Assembly (NCBI GenBank): GCA_964557575.1
Contig: CAZLBC010000017.1
Span: 4,782 to 68,781 of the forward strand
Reading direction: 5' to 3'
Length of the DNA: 64,000 nt
Origin: CAZLBC01 sp964557575
Lineage (GTDB): Bacteria; Planctomycetota; Phycisphaerae; SM23-33
Within the stretch, counting starts at the first letter, position 1. The number at the start of each line of letters is the position of its first letter. The translations under genes and the position numbers were made by a program. The notes under the pieces were generated by a model. The model was not told the DNA's origin and did no database searches. It saw only the letters and a program-made list of their open reading frames with translations. Of this stretch, positions 9,069 through 17,404 are shown piece after piece.

Positions 9069-10217
9069 ATGATGATGAAGCAGCCCGACCCCCTCACCCC
9101 CTACGGCAACCGGCCGATGGTCACGCCCATCGTGAACGCGGTCAACTACGAGTACCTCGACTTCGACGTGCTCAAGCAGATCACCGACGGGGAGGTGGAG
9201 GGGTACACCTACCACCGGGACGACAACCCCACGGTCCGGGCCGTGGAGCGGGTCCTGGCCGGCATGGAGGACGCCGAGGACTGCGTGCTGTGCACGACGG
9301 GCATGGCCGCGTGCACGATGGTCTACCTGACTTATCTCTCGGCCGGGGACCACGTGGTGCTCTTCCACGACATCTACGGCGCGCACTACAAGGTGTCGCT
9401 CATACTCGAGCGGCTGGGCGTGGAGATCACCTGGCTCGACGCCTCCGCGGCCGACACGCTCGATGAATACGTGAAACCGAACACCCGGATGATATTCATC
9501 GAGACGCCGACCAACCCGCTGTGCAAGATGATCGACATCGCCGCGACGCGGAAGACGGCCGACAGCGTCGGCGCCATGCTGATCGTGGACAACACCTTCG
9601 CGACCCCCCTGCATCAGAAACCGCTGCACCGGGGCGCCGACCTGGTAGTCCACAGCGCCACCAAGTGCCTCGGCGGCCACAACGACCTCATGGCGGGCGC
9701 CGTCGCCGGGTCGAAGGAGGACTACGAGAAGCTCTGGTTTACCCGCCAGGCGATCGGGACCACCCTCAGCGCGTACTCCGCGTCCCTGCTCGAGCGGGGA
9801 CTGAAGACCTTCAGGCTGCGGAGCGAGAAGATCTCGCACAACGGGCAGGCCATGGCCGAATTCCTGGCCGGGCACCCGAAGATATCCAACCTCCGCTACC
9901 CCGGCCTCCCGTCCGATCCCGGCCACGAGATCGCGCGGCGGCAGATGACCGACGGCTACGGGGGCATGCTGGCCTTCGACGTCGGCGAAACGATAGACGA
10001 CGCGAAGGAATTCATCGACCGGCTGAAGGTGATCTACCACGCCGTCAGCCTCGGCGCGACCGAATCGCTGATCTGCATCCCCTACCTGACCACGATGCTC
10101 TACCTGCCCGAGGAGATGCGGACCACCTTCGGGGTCAGCCTGAACACCGTGCGGCTCTCGGCGGGCATCGAGGACACCGACGAGCTGATCGATGATCTCC
10201 GCCGGGCGCTGGCGTAG
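9069..10217 (+). CDS. PLP-dependent cystathionine gamma-synthase / methionine gamma-lyase family enzyme
   Basis: The 382-residue product belongs to the Cys/Met-metabolism PLP fold-type I family, acting in the cytoplasm on cystathionine, homocysteine or methionine-type substrates. The Schiff-base lysine is K199 in HSATKCLGGHND. Other family marks are YHRDDNPTVRAVE near residue 48, the TTGMAACTM phosphate-binding turn, VDNTFATP and the C-terminal RLSAGIEDTDELIDDL. Sequence alone does not separate synthase, beta-lyase and gamma-lyase. The start was set at the first of three consecutive codons for Met (9069), behind AGGAG; an in-frame extension to 9009 would begin in the terminator. It is probably controlled by the leader RNA. 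It converges with a methionine-synthase reactivation gene, consistent with a methionine role. Confidence 0.9.
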   Translation: MMMKQPDPLTPYGNRPMVTPIVNAVNYEYLDFDVLKQITDGEVEGYTYHRDDNPTVRAVERVLAGMEDAEDCVLCTTGMAACTMVYLTYLSAGDHVVLFHDIYGAHYKVSLILERLGVEITWLDASAADTLDEYVKPNTRMIFIETPTNPLCKMIDIAATRKTADSVGAMLIVDNTFATPLHQKPLHRGADLVVHSATKCLGGHNDLMAGAVAGSKEDYEKLWFTRQAIGTTLSAYSASLLERGLKTFRLRSEKISHNGQAMAEFLAGHPKISNLRYPGLPSDPGHEIARRQMTDGYGGMLAFDVGETIDDAKEFIDRLKVIYHAVSLGATESLICIPYLTTMLYLPEEMRTTFGVSLNTVRLSAGIEDTDELIDDLRRALA

Positions 10218-10221
10218 CGCC

Positions 10222-10938
10222 TCATTCGTGAATGGCATCCCAGAGGGCCGCGTCGAACGGCGCCTTGCGGTCGCGGCAGACCGCCCGGCGGCAGAGACGG
10301 CAACTCTCGAAATCCATCGCGGTCGGAAAGCGAATGCCCGAGAGCGATTTTTTCGGCAGCATCAGGCAGGAATCCGTCAACCGGACCCCGACGAGGCCCG
10401 CGACGTCGCCGAGCAGCCCGAACAGTTCCCGCTGCTGCTCGATGGGCCACAGGGAGACGTCCCCGGAACCGGGGCTCATCGAGGAACTGCCGGCGAGGCC
10501 GTATCGGCGCTCGATCAGGGATTTCAGGCCGGCGGCCGCGGATTTCAGCAGTAATTCCCGCAGCGCGTCGAGCCGGAACTGCGCGAGTATATCGCCGCTC
10601 TCCGCCCCGAACGCGTCCGCCGCGGCGCCGCAGGTGACCACGTAGGGGAAGACGCGGTTGATCCCCTCGATGTTCCGCCGCAGCGCCCGGCTCCTGAAGA
10701 CCGCGCCGCCGATTTCGACCCGGTCCTCGCCCCTGTCCTCGACGTAGCAGACGCGGTAGAGGGCCCGCGGCCGGGCCGCCGCCGTGAATGCGGCCAGGAC
10801 CTTTTCGAACGCCGCCTCGTCGGGAGTGCCGGCCCGTACGCCGGCCCGCTTCATCGCCGCGCCGCGGTCAAGGGAGAAAGCGATATCGTCGATCACGACA
10901 GGGCCGTCATCGTCTTGTTTCGCCTGCGATGTCATCAT
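10222..10938 (-). CDS. Stand-alone MetH reactivation (B12-dependent methionine synthase activation) domain protein
   Basis: This 238-residue protein matches the separate reactivation-domain proteins that work with a shortened cobalamin-dependent methionine synthase, binding SAM and remethylating oxidised cobalamin. Diagnostic stretches are SSMSPGSGD, LWPIEQQRELFGLL, then GVRLTDSCLMLPKKSLSGI near residues 180-200. The C-terminus carries a Cys cluster, CRLCRRAVC, typical of the stand-alone form and possibly a metal or cluster site. Two adjacent ATG codons (10938 and 10935) are possible starts, with GGGTGA just upstream. It converges with the PLP gene four bases away, so both strands here serve methionine metabolism. 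The methionine-synthase core is not in the window. Confidence 0.8.
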   Translation of the reverse strand: MMTSQAKQDDDGPVVIDDIAFSLDRGAAMKRAGVRAGTPDEAAFEKVLAAFTAAARPRALYRVCYVEDRGEDRVEIGGAVFRSRALRRNIEGINRVFPYVVTCGAAADAFGAESGDILAQFRLDALRELLLKSAAAGLKSLIERRYGLAGSSSMSPGSGDVSLWPIEQQRELFGLLGDVAGLVGVRLTDSCLMLPKKSLSGIRFPTAMDFESCRLCRRAVCRDRKAPFDAALWDAIHE

Positions 10939-11020
10939 GTCACCCGGTATTTGTTTTGGCGATCCTGCGCAATACAGCCGTTTATTTATTTGAAGATACC
11001 ATCACGTCGTTGTAAAATCG

Positions 11021-11941
11021 ATGTTAAAGGCGATCATCCCGTATCGAGACATCGGCATGGTTACTTCACCATTTGAGAAATGCAGTTTTTTTCAGATCGT
11101 CCTCGCCGCTCTTCTTGCGGCCGCGACGGCCACCGCCGCCGAAACGGAGAAGCCCGTCCTGGCGGCGGACTTCGAGAACCCGCGGGCCTGCGCCCGCTTT
11201 CTGAAGCACCCGCACCTCGAACGCGCCGCGGGCGCGGGCGTCGGCGGCTCGGCCGCGATGAAGGCCGCGTACGTCGGCTATCCCCGGGGCAGCAAGCGGA
11301 TCGTCTTCCGCATCGGCCTGCCCGCGCCGCTGGCGGAGGCCACGCTCAACTACGACGTGAGGTTCGCCGAGGACTTCCAGTTCGTCCGGGGCGGCAAGCT
11401 CCACGGGCTCGGGCCGGCCAGGACCATCACCGGCGGCAAACCGATGCGGCCGGACGGCTGGAGCGCCCGGCTGATGTTCAAACGCGGCGGCGGGGTCAAC
11501 ACCTACACGTACTGCCAGAACAAGTCCGGAACATACGGCACCGGCGGTAAAAGAGTGCGGCGATTCGCCTTCCGGAAGGGACGCTACCACGCGGTCTCCC
11601 TGCACGTGAAGGTCAACGACCCGGCGAAGGCCGACGGCTTTTCGCATCTCTACATCGACGGCGAGCCGGTGGTGATACACAATGGTGTCCGGTTTCGCGC
11701 CGTCGGCGGCGACAAAACACTCATCTGCAAATTCATGTTCAGCACATTTCACGGCGGACACTCGCCCGCCTGGGCACCGAAGGACAAGAACGGCGGCTAT
11801 GCCACGGTCTATGCCTTCTTCGACAACATAACGGTCTACCCCGGCAAGCACGTGCGAAAGGGGCCCGCAGACCGGCCGCCCCGCCGCAAAAATCCTGCGC
11901 CCGTCCTCCCCGGTTTCGCCCGCGGCCGTGGACAGAAATAA
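11021..11941 (+). CDS. Secreted polysaccharide lyase, PL14-like
   Basis: The 306-residue protein has a signal peptide near residues 23-40 and a beta-sandwich of the polysaccharide-lyase 14 (alginate lyase-like) type. Supporting stretches are LNYDVRFAEDFQFVRGGKLHGL, DGWSARLMFKRGGG, YCQNKSGTYGTG, then the FMFSTFHGGHSPAWAPK loop and FFDNITVYPG near the end. These lyases cut uronic-acid chains by beta-elimination. The last 35 residues are basic and Pro/Arg-rich, without a fold. The start is uncertain: ATG 11021 gives a long pre-signal tail, while ATG 11057 would place the signal nearer the N-terminus; neither has a strong ribosome site. A propeller gene follows 57 bases later on the same strand. 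Confidence 0.75.
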   Translation: MLKAIIPYRDIGMVTSPFEKCSFFQIVLAALLAAATATAAETEKPVLAADFENPRACARFLKHPHLERAAGAGVGGSAAMKAAYVGYPRGSKRIVFRIGLPAPLAEATLNYDVRFAEDFQFVRGGKLHGLGPARTITGGKPMRPDGWSARLMFKRGGGVNTYTYCQNKSGTYGTGGKRVRRFAFRKGRYHAVSLHVKVNDPAKADGFSHLYIDGEPVVIHNGVRFRAVGGDKTLICKFMFSTFHGGHSPAWAPKDKNGGYATVYAFFDNITVYPGKHVRKGPADRPPRRKNPAPVLPGFARGRGQK

Positions 11942-11998
11942 AAAGTCGTGTATCCTTTTCTGCATGCCCGATCAACACGCGCCCGGAGGACCGCACCG

Positions 11999-13276
11999 AT
12001 GAAAACGCACGCGAGACTCGTTTCGTGCATCCTGTTCGTCGCCGCCGGACCGGCGGCCGCGGCGGGATCGCACGTCGACGGCCTGGTCCGCTCGCAGGAG
12101 GCGGGCTGGCCGCAGTGGCGGGGCCCCTGCCGCGACGGCATCAGCGACGAGGAAGGCCTCCTGCAGTCGTGGCCCGCCGGCGGCCCGAAACGGCTCTGGG
12201 TCGCCGGTAACATGGGCCGGGGGTACTCCTCGCCGGTCATCTCCGGCGGCCGGCTCTACATTACGGGCGATGTCGGCGGCGAACTGCTGATCATGGCCCT
12301 CGACCCGGCCGGAAAAGTCATCTGGAAAACCCCCAACGGGAAGTCCTGGACGAAAAACTTCAAGGGCGCCCGAGCCTGCTGTCTCTACCGCGCCGGCCGC
12401 CTCTACCACATGAACGCCCACGGGCGGGTGGCCTGCCTCGACGCAGCCGACGGCCGCGAAATATGGTCCGTCGAGACCCTGGATCGTTTCGACGGCACGG
12501 AGATCAGGTGGGGACACAGCGAGTGCCTGGCGAGCATGAACGACACCATCCTGGTCTGTCCCGGCGGCCGCGGCGCCATGGCCGCCGCCCTTGATCCGGC
12601 GACCGGGAAGACCGTCCGGCAGACCCGTCCCATACCCGACGACGCCAGCTACGCCTCGCCGGTCCTCTTCACCTTCGGGGGCATGACGCACCTGGTCACC
12701 TGCTCGTCGCGGCATGCCTTCGGCGCCGACGCCGAACAGTGCCGGTTGCTCTGGACGAGCCCCCGCCCGACCAAGTACCGGGCGATCTGCTCGACCCCCA
12801 CCTACTGCGGCGGCGGGCGGGTTTTCGTCGCGAGTCCCGACGGCAGGAAGTCGGAGCTGTTCCGGTTGAAGGTCTCCGGGGCGAATGTCCGGGCGGCCCC
12901 CGCCTGGCAGTGCGACCTGAACAACCTCACCGGCGGGACGATATTCCTCGACGGTTTCCTCTACGGCGCCGGATACGGCGGGAAGGACGGCTGGTTCTGT
13001 ATCGACGTCGAAACCGGCAGGGCACGCTACCACCATACCGGCCTGCACGCCGGTTCGGCGGTCTACGCCGACGGACGGCTGTACTGCTTCTCGGAGCGCG
13101 GCGAGGCCGCCCTGGTCGAGCCTTCCCCGGAGCAGTTCGCCGAGAAGGGGCGGTTCCGCCTGGTCGGCGGCGGAAAGCAACGGCTCCGCGATGCCTGGGC
13201 CCACCCGGTCGTCTGCGGCGGCCGGCTCTACCTCCGCTACCACGACCGGCTCTTCTGCTTCGACGTGAAACGGTGA
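11999..13276 (+). CDS. Secreted PQQ-type (BamB-like) beta-propeller protein
   Basis: The 425-residue exported protein has a signal peptide (about 1-22) and then repeated PQQ-like propeller blades. It opens with WPQWRGPCRDGISDE, a common signature of planctomycete secreted propellers. Blade motifs such as SSPVISGGRLYITG, CLDAADGREIWS, ALDPATGKTVRQ and GGRVFVAS recur at about 45-residue intervals. No cofactor-binding or catalytic residues of true quinoprotein dehydrogenases are evident, so a structural or binding role is more likely. The start at 11999 was chosen over an upstream in-frame start because GGAGG lies ten bases before it and the signal peptide then begins at the N-terminus. It may be co-transcribed with the PL14-like gene. 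Confidence 0.85.
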   Translation: MKTHARLVSCILFVAAGPAAAAGSHVDGLVRSQEAGWPQWRGPCRDGISDEEGLLQSWPAGGPKRLWVAGNMGRGYSSPVISGGRLYITGDVGGELLIMALDPAGKVIWKTPNGKSWTKNFKGARACCLYRAGRLYHMNAHGRVACLDAADGREIWSVETLDRFDGTEIRWGHSECLASMNDTILVCPGGRGAMAAALDPATGKTVRQTRPIPDDASYASPVLFTFGGMTHLVTCSSRHAFGADAEQCRLLWTSPRPTKYRAICSTPTYCGGGRVFVASPDGRKSELFRLKVSGANVRAAPAWQCDLNNLTGGTIFLDGFLYGAGYGGKDGWFCIDVETGRARYHHTGLHAGSAVYADGRLYCFSERGEAALVEPSPEQFAEKGRFRLVGGGKQRLRDAWAHPVVCGGRLYLRYHDRLFCFDVKR

Positions 13277-13320
13277 GGGAGGCGGGATCGAGCAGCCAAA
13301 GCGGCAGTCTTGTTCCCCCC

Positions 13321-13932
13321 TCAGAACTTCTCCGCCCAGGCACTGGCCCCCTGCATGATCATCTCCACGGAGATCGTCCCGACGAACAGCGCCGAGATCC
13401 GCCCCGTGATCTCGATGTAGCGATCGATGAGGGGTTCGTGCCGGGGACGCACGTAGTCGTGCAGGGCCTTGAGGCCGATCATGATCAGGATGGACGTCCC
13501 CAGCGCGGTAATCACCGCGGCGCACGCCTCGATGGCAACGAGCCGCTCCCCGACGATGACGCTGGCGCTGATCGTCCCCGGCCCGATAAGGACGGGCATG
13601 GCGATGGCCCCGGCGAGGTGTTGCGACTCCCCCCTGAGGATCTTGATGGCCGTCGGCCCCCGAAAGACGAACTGGAGCCCGATGAGCAGGAACACCACGC
13701 CCCCGAATATCTGGAACGACGCGAACTCGGCGTGCATCACGCGGGAGAATATCGTGTCTCCCAGGATGGCGAAGGCCCAGAAGACCACGGTCGCTATCAT
13801 GCCCGCCCGCACCAGCACGCCCGTGAATTGTTTCCGGTCGAGTTTCCGCAGCACGTCGATCAGGTACACGATCACCAGGAACGGGTTCAGGAGTACCAGT
13901 ATCAGCATTACCGATCTGAAGAACTCAGTCAT
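13321..13932 (-). CDS. MarC-family integral membrane protein
   Basis: The 203-residue protein is a six-helix membrane protein of the MarC (UPF0056) family. It starts directly in a helix (LILVLLNPFLVIVYLIDVL) and carries the family stretch AGAIAMPVLIGPGTISASVIV near residues 107-127, followed by further helices. The length matches the family. The biochemical role of MarC proteins is not established; the original link to multiple antibiotic resistance was withdrawn. It stands alone on the minus strand with its 3' end facing the propeller gene 44 bases away. Confidence 0.9.
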   Translation of the reverse strand: MTEFFRSVMLILVLLNPFLVIVYLIDVLRKLDRKQFTGVLVRAGMIATVVFWAFAILGDTIFSRVMHAEFASFQIFGGVVFLLIGLQFVFRGPTAIKILRGESQHLAGAIAMPVLIGPGTISASVIVGERLVAIEACAAVITALGTSILIMIGLKALHDYVRPRHEPLIDRYIEITGRISALFVGTISVEMIMQGASAWAEKF

Positions 13933-14099
13933 GTTTCCTCTCGCACATGTTCGTCATTACCGCCGCAACGGCCGGTATCATATCAGATCAGGCGCCGATG
14001 GAAAGGCGGCTACTCACTGCGGCGATGGCGCGTGTTTCGCCGGGGACGGCCGTATGGGAGTCGGCGGGGCCGTGCCGACGGATCCCTCATCCGCGTCTC

Positions 14100-14330
14100 T
14101 CATCCGCACCGGCGGTTGTAGGCATGAATCGCCACCTCGAATGTGGCGAGGATCGGATGAGACGTGTTTTTTCGCGGAAATTCTTCCAGGTACAATTCTG
14201 TTGCCTCTCGCAGGTTTGCAAGAGCCTGCTCAATCGTTTCACCCTGGCTTGCAGTGCCGATCTCCGGACACTCGGCTACGTACAGGTCTTCTTCCTGATG
14301 TATAATCGCGGTAAAGGTCTGGTTCATCAT
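14100..14330 (-). CDS. hicB: HicB-family antitoxin, apparently without its toxin
   Basis: This 76-residue protein is a HicB-like antitoxin with the partial RNase-H-like fold: FTAIIHQEEDLYVAECPEI, then GETIEQALANLREATELYLEEF. A GGAGATAG ribosome site precedes the paired ATGs. HicB normally neutralises the mRNase HicA encoded next to it. I read both flanks in all frames and found no HicA-like double-stranded-RNA-binding ORF: the upstream side holds only a 23-codon ORF (MIYTILWQ...) whose stop overlaps the hicB start, and downstream frames close quickly. It may be an orphan or the remains of a decayed pair. Local base composition is lower in GC than that of the neighbours. Confidence 0.75.
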   Translation of the reverse strand: MMNQTFTAIIHQEEDLYVAECPEIGTASQGETIEQALANLREATELYLEEFPRKNTSHPILATFEVAIHAYNRRCG

Positions 14331-14479
14331 CTATCTCCACGCGGAATAATAACAAAGCCGGTTCCGCATCTACACTGCCATAGAATCGTATATATCATAA
14401 GTATTATACGGCCGTGGTGGATTTTTCATACCAATCTCTTTCCCTGAAATTCGACCACCCGAGTAACGTGACAGCCCCC

Positions 14480-15610
14480 CTACCGCGCGGTCATCTTCCT
14501 GATCAAGGCGATCTCGTCCGCCGAGTACGGCGTCCCGTCGATGCGGTAGATATCGTGGAACCAGACCATCGGCTCGGGGAATTTCTCGCCGGGCCTGACC
14601 ACCGCCCCTGCCGCGCGGAGGGCGTAGACGTCCTTGCCCTTCCGCGAGCTCCACGGCCAGATCGTCCCGGTCTTCCCGGAGACGAAGCCCCAGTTGTAGG
14701 CGGCGACGCGGTGCTTCTTGAGAATCGGCAGGGACTTTTTGAAGGTGCTCCGCGGCCGGGCCATGTACTCGGTGCACATCGCCGGCCGCCCGGTCCGCTC
14801 GTACGCCTTGATGGTGAGTTCCAGCCGCCGGTCGTCGTAGCAGTGGAAGGAGATCACGTCGGAGTTGGCCCGGGCGATGTTGACGAACACGCGGCCCTTC
14901 GAGCCCTCGGCGCTGGAGCAGATCGGCTGGGAGGGCGCGACCTGCCGTGCCCACCGCCAGGCGTCCGTCAGCAGCGGGACGGATTTCTGCCCGGCCGACC
15001 GGCCGGGTTCGTTGTAGAGTTCCCACGCCAGGACGCGGCCGTCATCGGCGAACCGGCGCATGGTTTCCTGCACGTACCCCTGCAGGCGCTTTTTCTCGGC
15101 GCCGGTGGCCTTCCCGTCGTGGTAGCGGACGAGCAGTTCGGTGGCGGGGCTCTTGACCCAGCCGGAGTTGTGGAACTCCCGCACGGGTAGCGGCTGGGTG
15201 CCGAGCTTCGGGTCGGGGCGGTGGCAGTCGTCGAAGAAGACAAAAAGGACGCGTATGCCGCGGGCCGTGCAGATGTCGAGGAAGCGATCCATCCGCCGGT
15301 AGAGGCCGTCGGCGTCCTGCCCCCAGAGCAGGTCGTGGAGGTAGACGCGGAGAGTGTTGAACCCGAGGCCCTTCGCCCAGTCGAGTTCCTTTTCGATGGT
15401 CGCGGGGTCGAAGGTGTCCGCCTGCCACATTTCGAGCTGGTTGATGGCGGTGGCGGGGATGTAGTTGCAGCCGACGAGCCAGGGCTGCCTGTCGTACCAT
15501 GTCCGGGCCTTCTCCACCGGCCACCGGCCGGGGATGCCCTCGACCTGCGCCGGCGCGCGGGCCATGAGGGCAAGGAGCGCGAGTGGGGTGAAGGTTGTTG
15601 TTTTGTTCAT
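14480..15610 (-). CDS. Secreted GH5-like glycoside hydrolase (cellulase superfamily)
   Basis: The 376-residue protein has a short signal peptide (about 1-21) and a TIM-barrel of the cellulase/beta-mannanase superfamily. The acid/base is predicted as E201 in WELYNEPG at the end of strand 4, and the nucleophile as E281 in MCTEYMARP at strand 7; both catalytic Glu are present. Early barrel strands show GFNTLRVYLHDLLWG and RVLFVFFDDC. The length fits a single catalytic domain with no binding module. AAGGAA lies eight bases before the ATG. Substrate cannot be told; beta-mannan or mixed beta-glucan is plausible for this architecture. It is alone on its strand, next to the decayed restriction patch. 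Confidence 0.85.
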   Translation of the reverse strand: MNKTTTFTPLALLALMARAPAQVEGIPGRWPVEKARTWYDRQPWLVGCNYIPATAINQLEMWQADTFDPATIEKELDWAKGLGFNTLRVYLHDLLWGQDADGLYRRMDRFLDICTARGIRVLFVFFDDCHRPDPKLGTQPLPVREFHNSGWVKSPATELLVRYHDGKATGAEKKRLQGYVQETMRRFADDGRVLAWELYNEPGRSAGQKSVPLLTDAWRWARQVAPSQPICSSAEGSKGRVFVNIARANSDVISFHCYDDRRLELTIKAYERTGRPAMCTEYMARPRSTFKKSLPILKKHRVAAYNWGFVSGKTGTIWPWSSRKGKDVYALRAAGAVVRPGEKFPEPMVWFHDIYRIDGTPYSADEIALIRKMTAR

Positions 15611-15754
15611 ATCGATTTCCTTGAAAAGGCAAGTGAATGAAAATATTCACTTTGAATGACCGGCAAGGCTTTAATCAGTAATACGTCGCGATGTACTTGC
15701 ACGATCTGCCGCACGTCAGCGCTGAAAGCTCCGAGATTCAATTCATCGCACATA

Positions 15755-15979
15755 TCATAGTTCTGTTATTGCGGTTTTGCCCAACAGCACCACCAAGCAT
15801 TTTTTGCCAAGAGCCGACAGCTCGCGTGGACTCGTTGCGACGGAGGGTGAGAAGATTGCCACCCTAGTTTCCACCCCAGCATCTGGCCCTGTTCCTCCCG
15901 GCGTTTTCACCGACATTCTCACCGATGTCCATGGGGCGCCAACAGGCGTTGCACTGAGGGTCACTGTACGCCAGTTCAT
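15755..15979 (-). CDS. Possible small protein coupled to the AlbA_2 gene
   Basis: A 74-codon ORF starts with an ATG that overlaps the stop of the preceding AlbA_2 gene as ATGA, which is how coupled genes often look. The product has no recognisable domain and an unremarkable composition. A 101-codon ORF on the other strand covers the same bases and looks no more convincing. Apart from this, the 365 bases between the GH5-like start (15610) and the AlbA_2 stop (15976) show nothing I can identify. Confidence 0.25.
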   Translation of the reverse strand: MNWRTVTLSATPVGAPWTSVRMSVKTPGGTGPDAGVETRVAIFSPSVATSPRELSALGKKCLVVLLGKTAITEL

Positions 15980-17400
15980 GACGACCTTTCATGCTTTTCG
16001 TCCAAAAAAGCGCGGCCCTTGGGTGTTAGCCGGTACTTCTGTTTACTGCTACGGGGCTTATCGGGAATTGTCATCTCGATGAATCCCGCATCGAGGGCAG
16101 GAACTAGGTATGCCGCGCGGAAGTGATCTTCATGCTTGAGTCCGAGAGCGTCCTGGATAGCCTGTCGTTTCATAGCTCCTTGCAGCACATCCAGAAGCCG
16201 AGCAACTTCCCCGGTGACTTCCCCGGTGACTTCCCCGGTAACTTGTGCGGTAACTTGTCCGGTCGCCTCACGATTTCCGGAGACGGTCTTCAGGTACTCC
16301 TCTGGAAACGCGAATTCGAGCCAAATCCCCTCCGCTTCACAGCGCACTTTCGGCTTCGCATTTCCGGCCGCTTCGCAGGCCTCCACGATCCGCTCGTAAC
16401 CGTCTCCCCAGGCCTCGATCATCCCGGCGCGGAAAAAGGCGTTGGCCACGTCCGGGTTGGCGGGGAGAGAGGGGTGCTTCCTGAACAGCCGGGCGGGGCT
16501 CAGTTCGGGCGGCAACTGTCCGGGATTCCAGAGCATGATCCTGTCGCGGTAGACGCTGATCTGGATCGGGGTGCCGGAAGCGTAGTCCTTGTGCACCGCC
16601 GCATTGTGGACCGCTTCGCGCAGCGCGACTTCGGGAACGGGGTACGTCTCGACCCGCTGCCTTCCCCGGAAGTCGATCGCGGCGGCGGTGTACTTGGTGA
16701 GCAGCAGGTCCATGGTACCGTCCACCTGTGTGAACAGGTCCCCGTGGACTTCGTCCTGGTAGCGGATATCGCCGGGGCCGGCGAAAAAGCCGATCTTGAT
16801 GTACGCGCCGGTGACGAACTCTTCCGGGTCGGAATGGAAAAGCAGCGCAGCGGCGCGCTTGAGCAAGCGCCCCTCCCGAAGCTTCAGCTTGTCGATCAAC
16901 GCGGTATCACCGACCTTCAGATCCGCGGAGCGCATCCGCTTGCTGTCGGCTGCGCGTTTACGGAAGTCGGCAAGGGTCCGTCGGTTCAGTCCGCTGACCT
17001 TCAAGTGTGGAACCGGCACGCCATCCCAGTGCTTGCCCTGCTTTCCGAGGAGGAACCGGTCAAGTGCCGCGCCCTTGAGTTCCTGTGTGGTGCTGCCGCT
17101 GCGCTGGTAGTAGCGGCCGTGGTAACTGACGGGGTGTGGATACGCATCGACCACGATCTCCACCGTCTTCCTGCCGGCCGACTTCCTGAGCCTCACCGCC
17201 GGCATGATCCCCAGCAGGTCGCGAATCTTGTTGGGCAGTTCCTGCATGAGGCGGTCGGCATTCGACACGCCAACTACCAGCCCCTTGTCATCCTTGCCGA
17301 TAACAAGGCGTCCGCCTTCAGCGTTGGCGAATCCGCACAGCACCTTAAGGTATTCGTCCCGCCAGGTTTCTTTCCACTCTATGTTCTGGTCTTCCGCCAT
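15976..17400 (-). CDS. AlbA_2-domain RecG-like transcriptional regulator / helicase-related protein
   Basis: The 474-residue protein starts with an AlbA_2 (Schlafen-type) domain: NIEWKETWRDEYLKVLCGFANAEGG, then LVIGKDDKG. Residues about 215-370 form the HATPase_c_4-type C-terminal region shared with RecG-like regulators (PVPEVALREAVHNAAVHKDY, IMLWNPGQLP). A valine-threonine-glutamate linker of 12-base repeats follows, then a winged-helix end (about 420-470). Such proteins commonly sit inside type I restriction operons, and here a broken hsdM lies directly upstream. ATG 17400 was chosen since AAAGGAA precedes it and the AlbA_2 fold starts there; the in-frame extension would overlap the hsdM remnant. 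Function beyond DNA or ATP binding is uncertain. Confidence 0.85.
   Translation of the reverse strand: MAEDQNIEWKETWRDEYLKVLCGFANAEGGRLVIGKDDKGLVVGVSNADRLMQELPNKIRDLLGIMPAVRLRKSAGRKTVEIVVDAYPHPVSYHGRYYQRSGSTTQELKGAALDRFLLGKQGKHWDGVPVPHLKVSGLNRRTLADFRKRAADSKRMRSADLKVGDTALIDKLKLREGRLLKRAAALLFHSDPEEFVTGAYIKIGFFAGPGDIRYQDEVHGDLFTQVDGTMDLLLTKYTAAAIDFRGRQRVETYPVPEVALREAVHNAAVHKDYASGTPIQISVYRDRIMLWNPGQLPPELSPARLFRKHPSLPANPDVANAFFRAGMIEAWGDGYERIVEACEAAGNAKPKVRCEAEGIWLEFAFPEEYLKTVSGNREATGQVTAQVTGEVTGEVTGEVARLLDVLQGAMKRQAIQDALGLKHEDHFRAAYLVPALDAGFIEMTIPDKPRSSKQKYRLTPKGRAFLDEKHERSS
16206..16265 (-). repeat. Five tandem 12-bp units in the AlbA_2 gene
   Basis: Five head-to-tail 12-base units (16206-16217, 16218-16229, 16230-16241, 16242-16253, 16254-16265) encode a four-residue repeat of the VTGE/VTAQ type. 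The first two units are identical and the others diverge gradually. The repeat length is a multiple of three, so copy-number change would lengthen or shorten the linker without frameshift. Confidence 0.9.
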
Positions 17401-17404
17401 TAAC

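Noticed and set aside
14331..14410. A 23-codon ORF whose stop overlaps the hicB start, considered as a HicA remnant
   Set aside because: It is far shorter than HicA and shows no dsRBD-like or catalytic His motif.
15777..16082. A 101-codon + strand ORF overlapping the AlbA_2 3' end
   Set aside because: It overlaps a well-supported gene on the other strand and has no domain or ribosome site.
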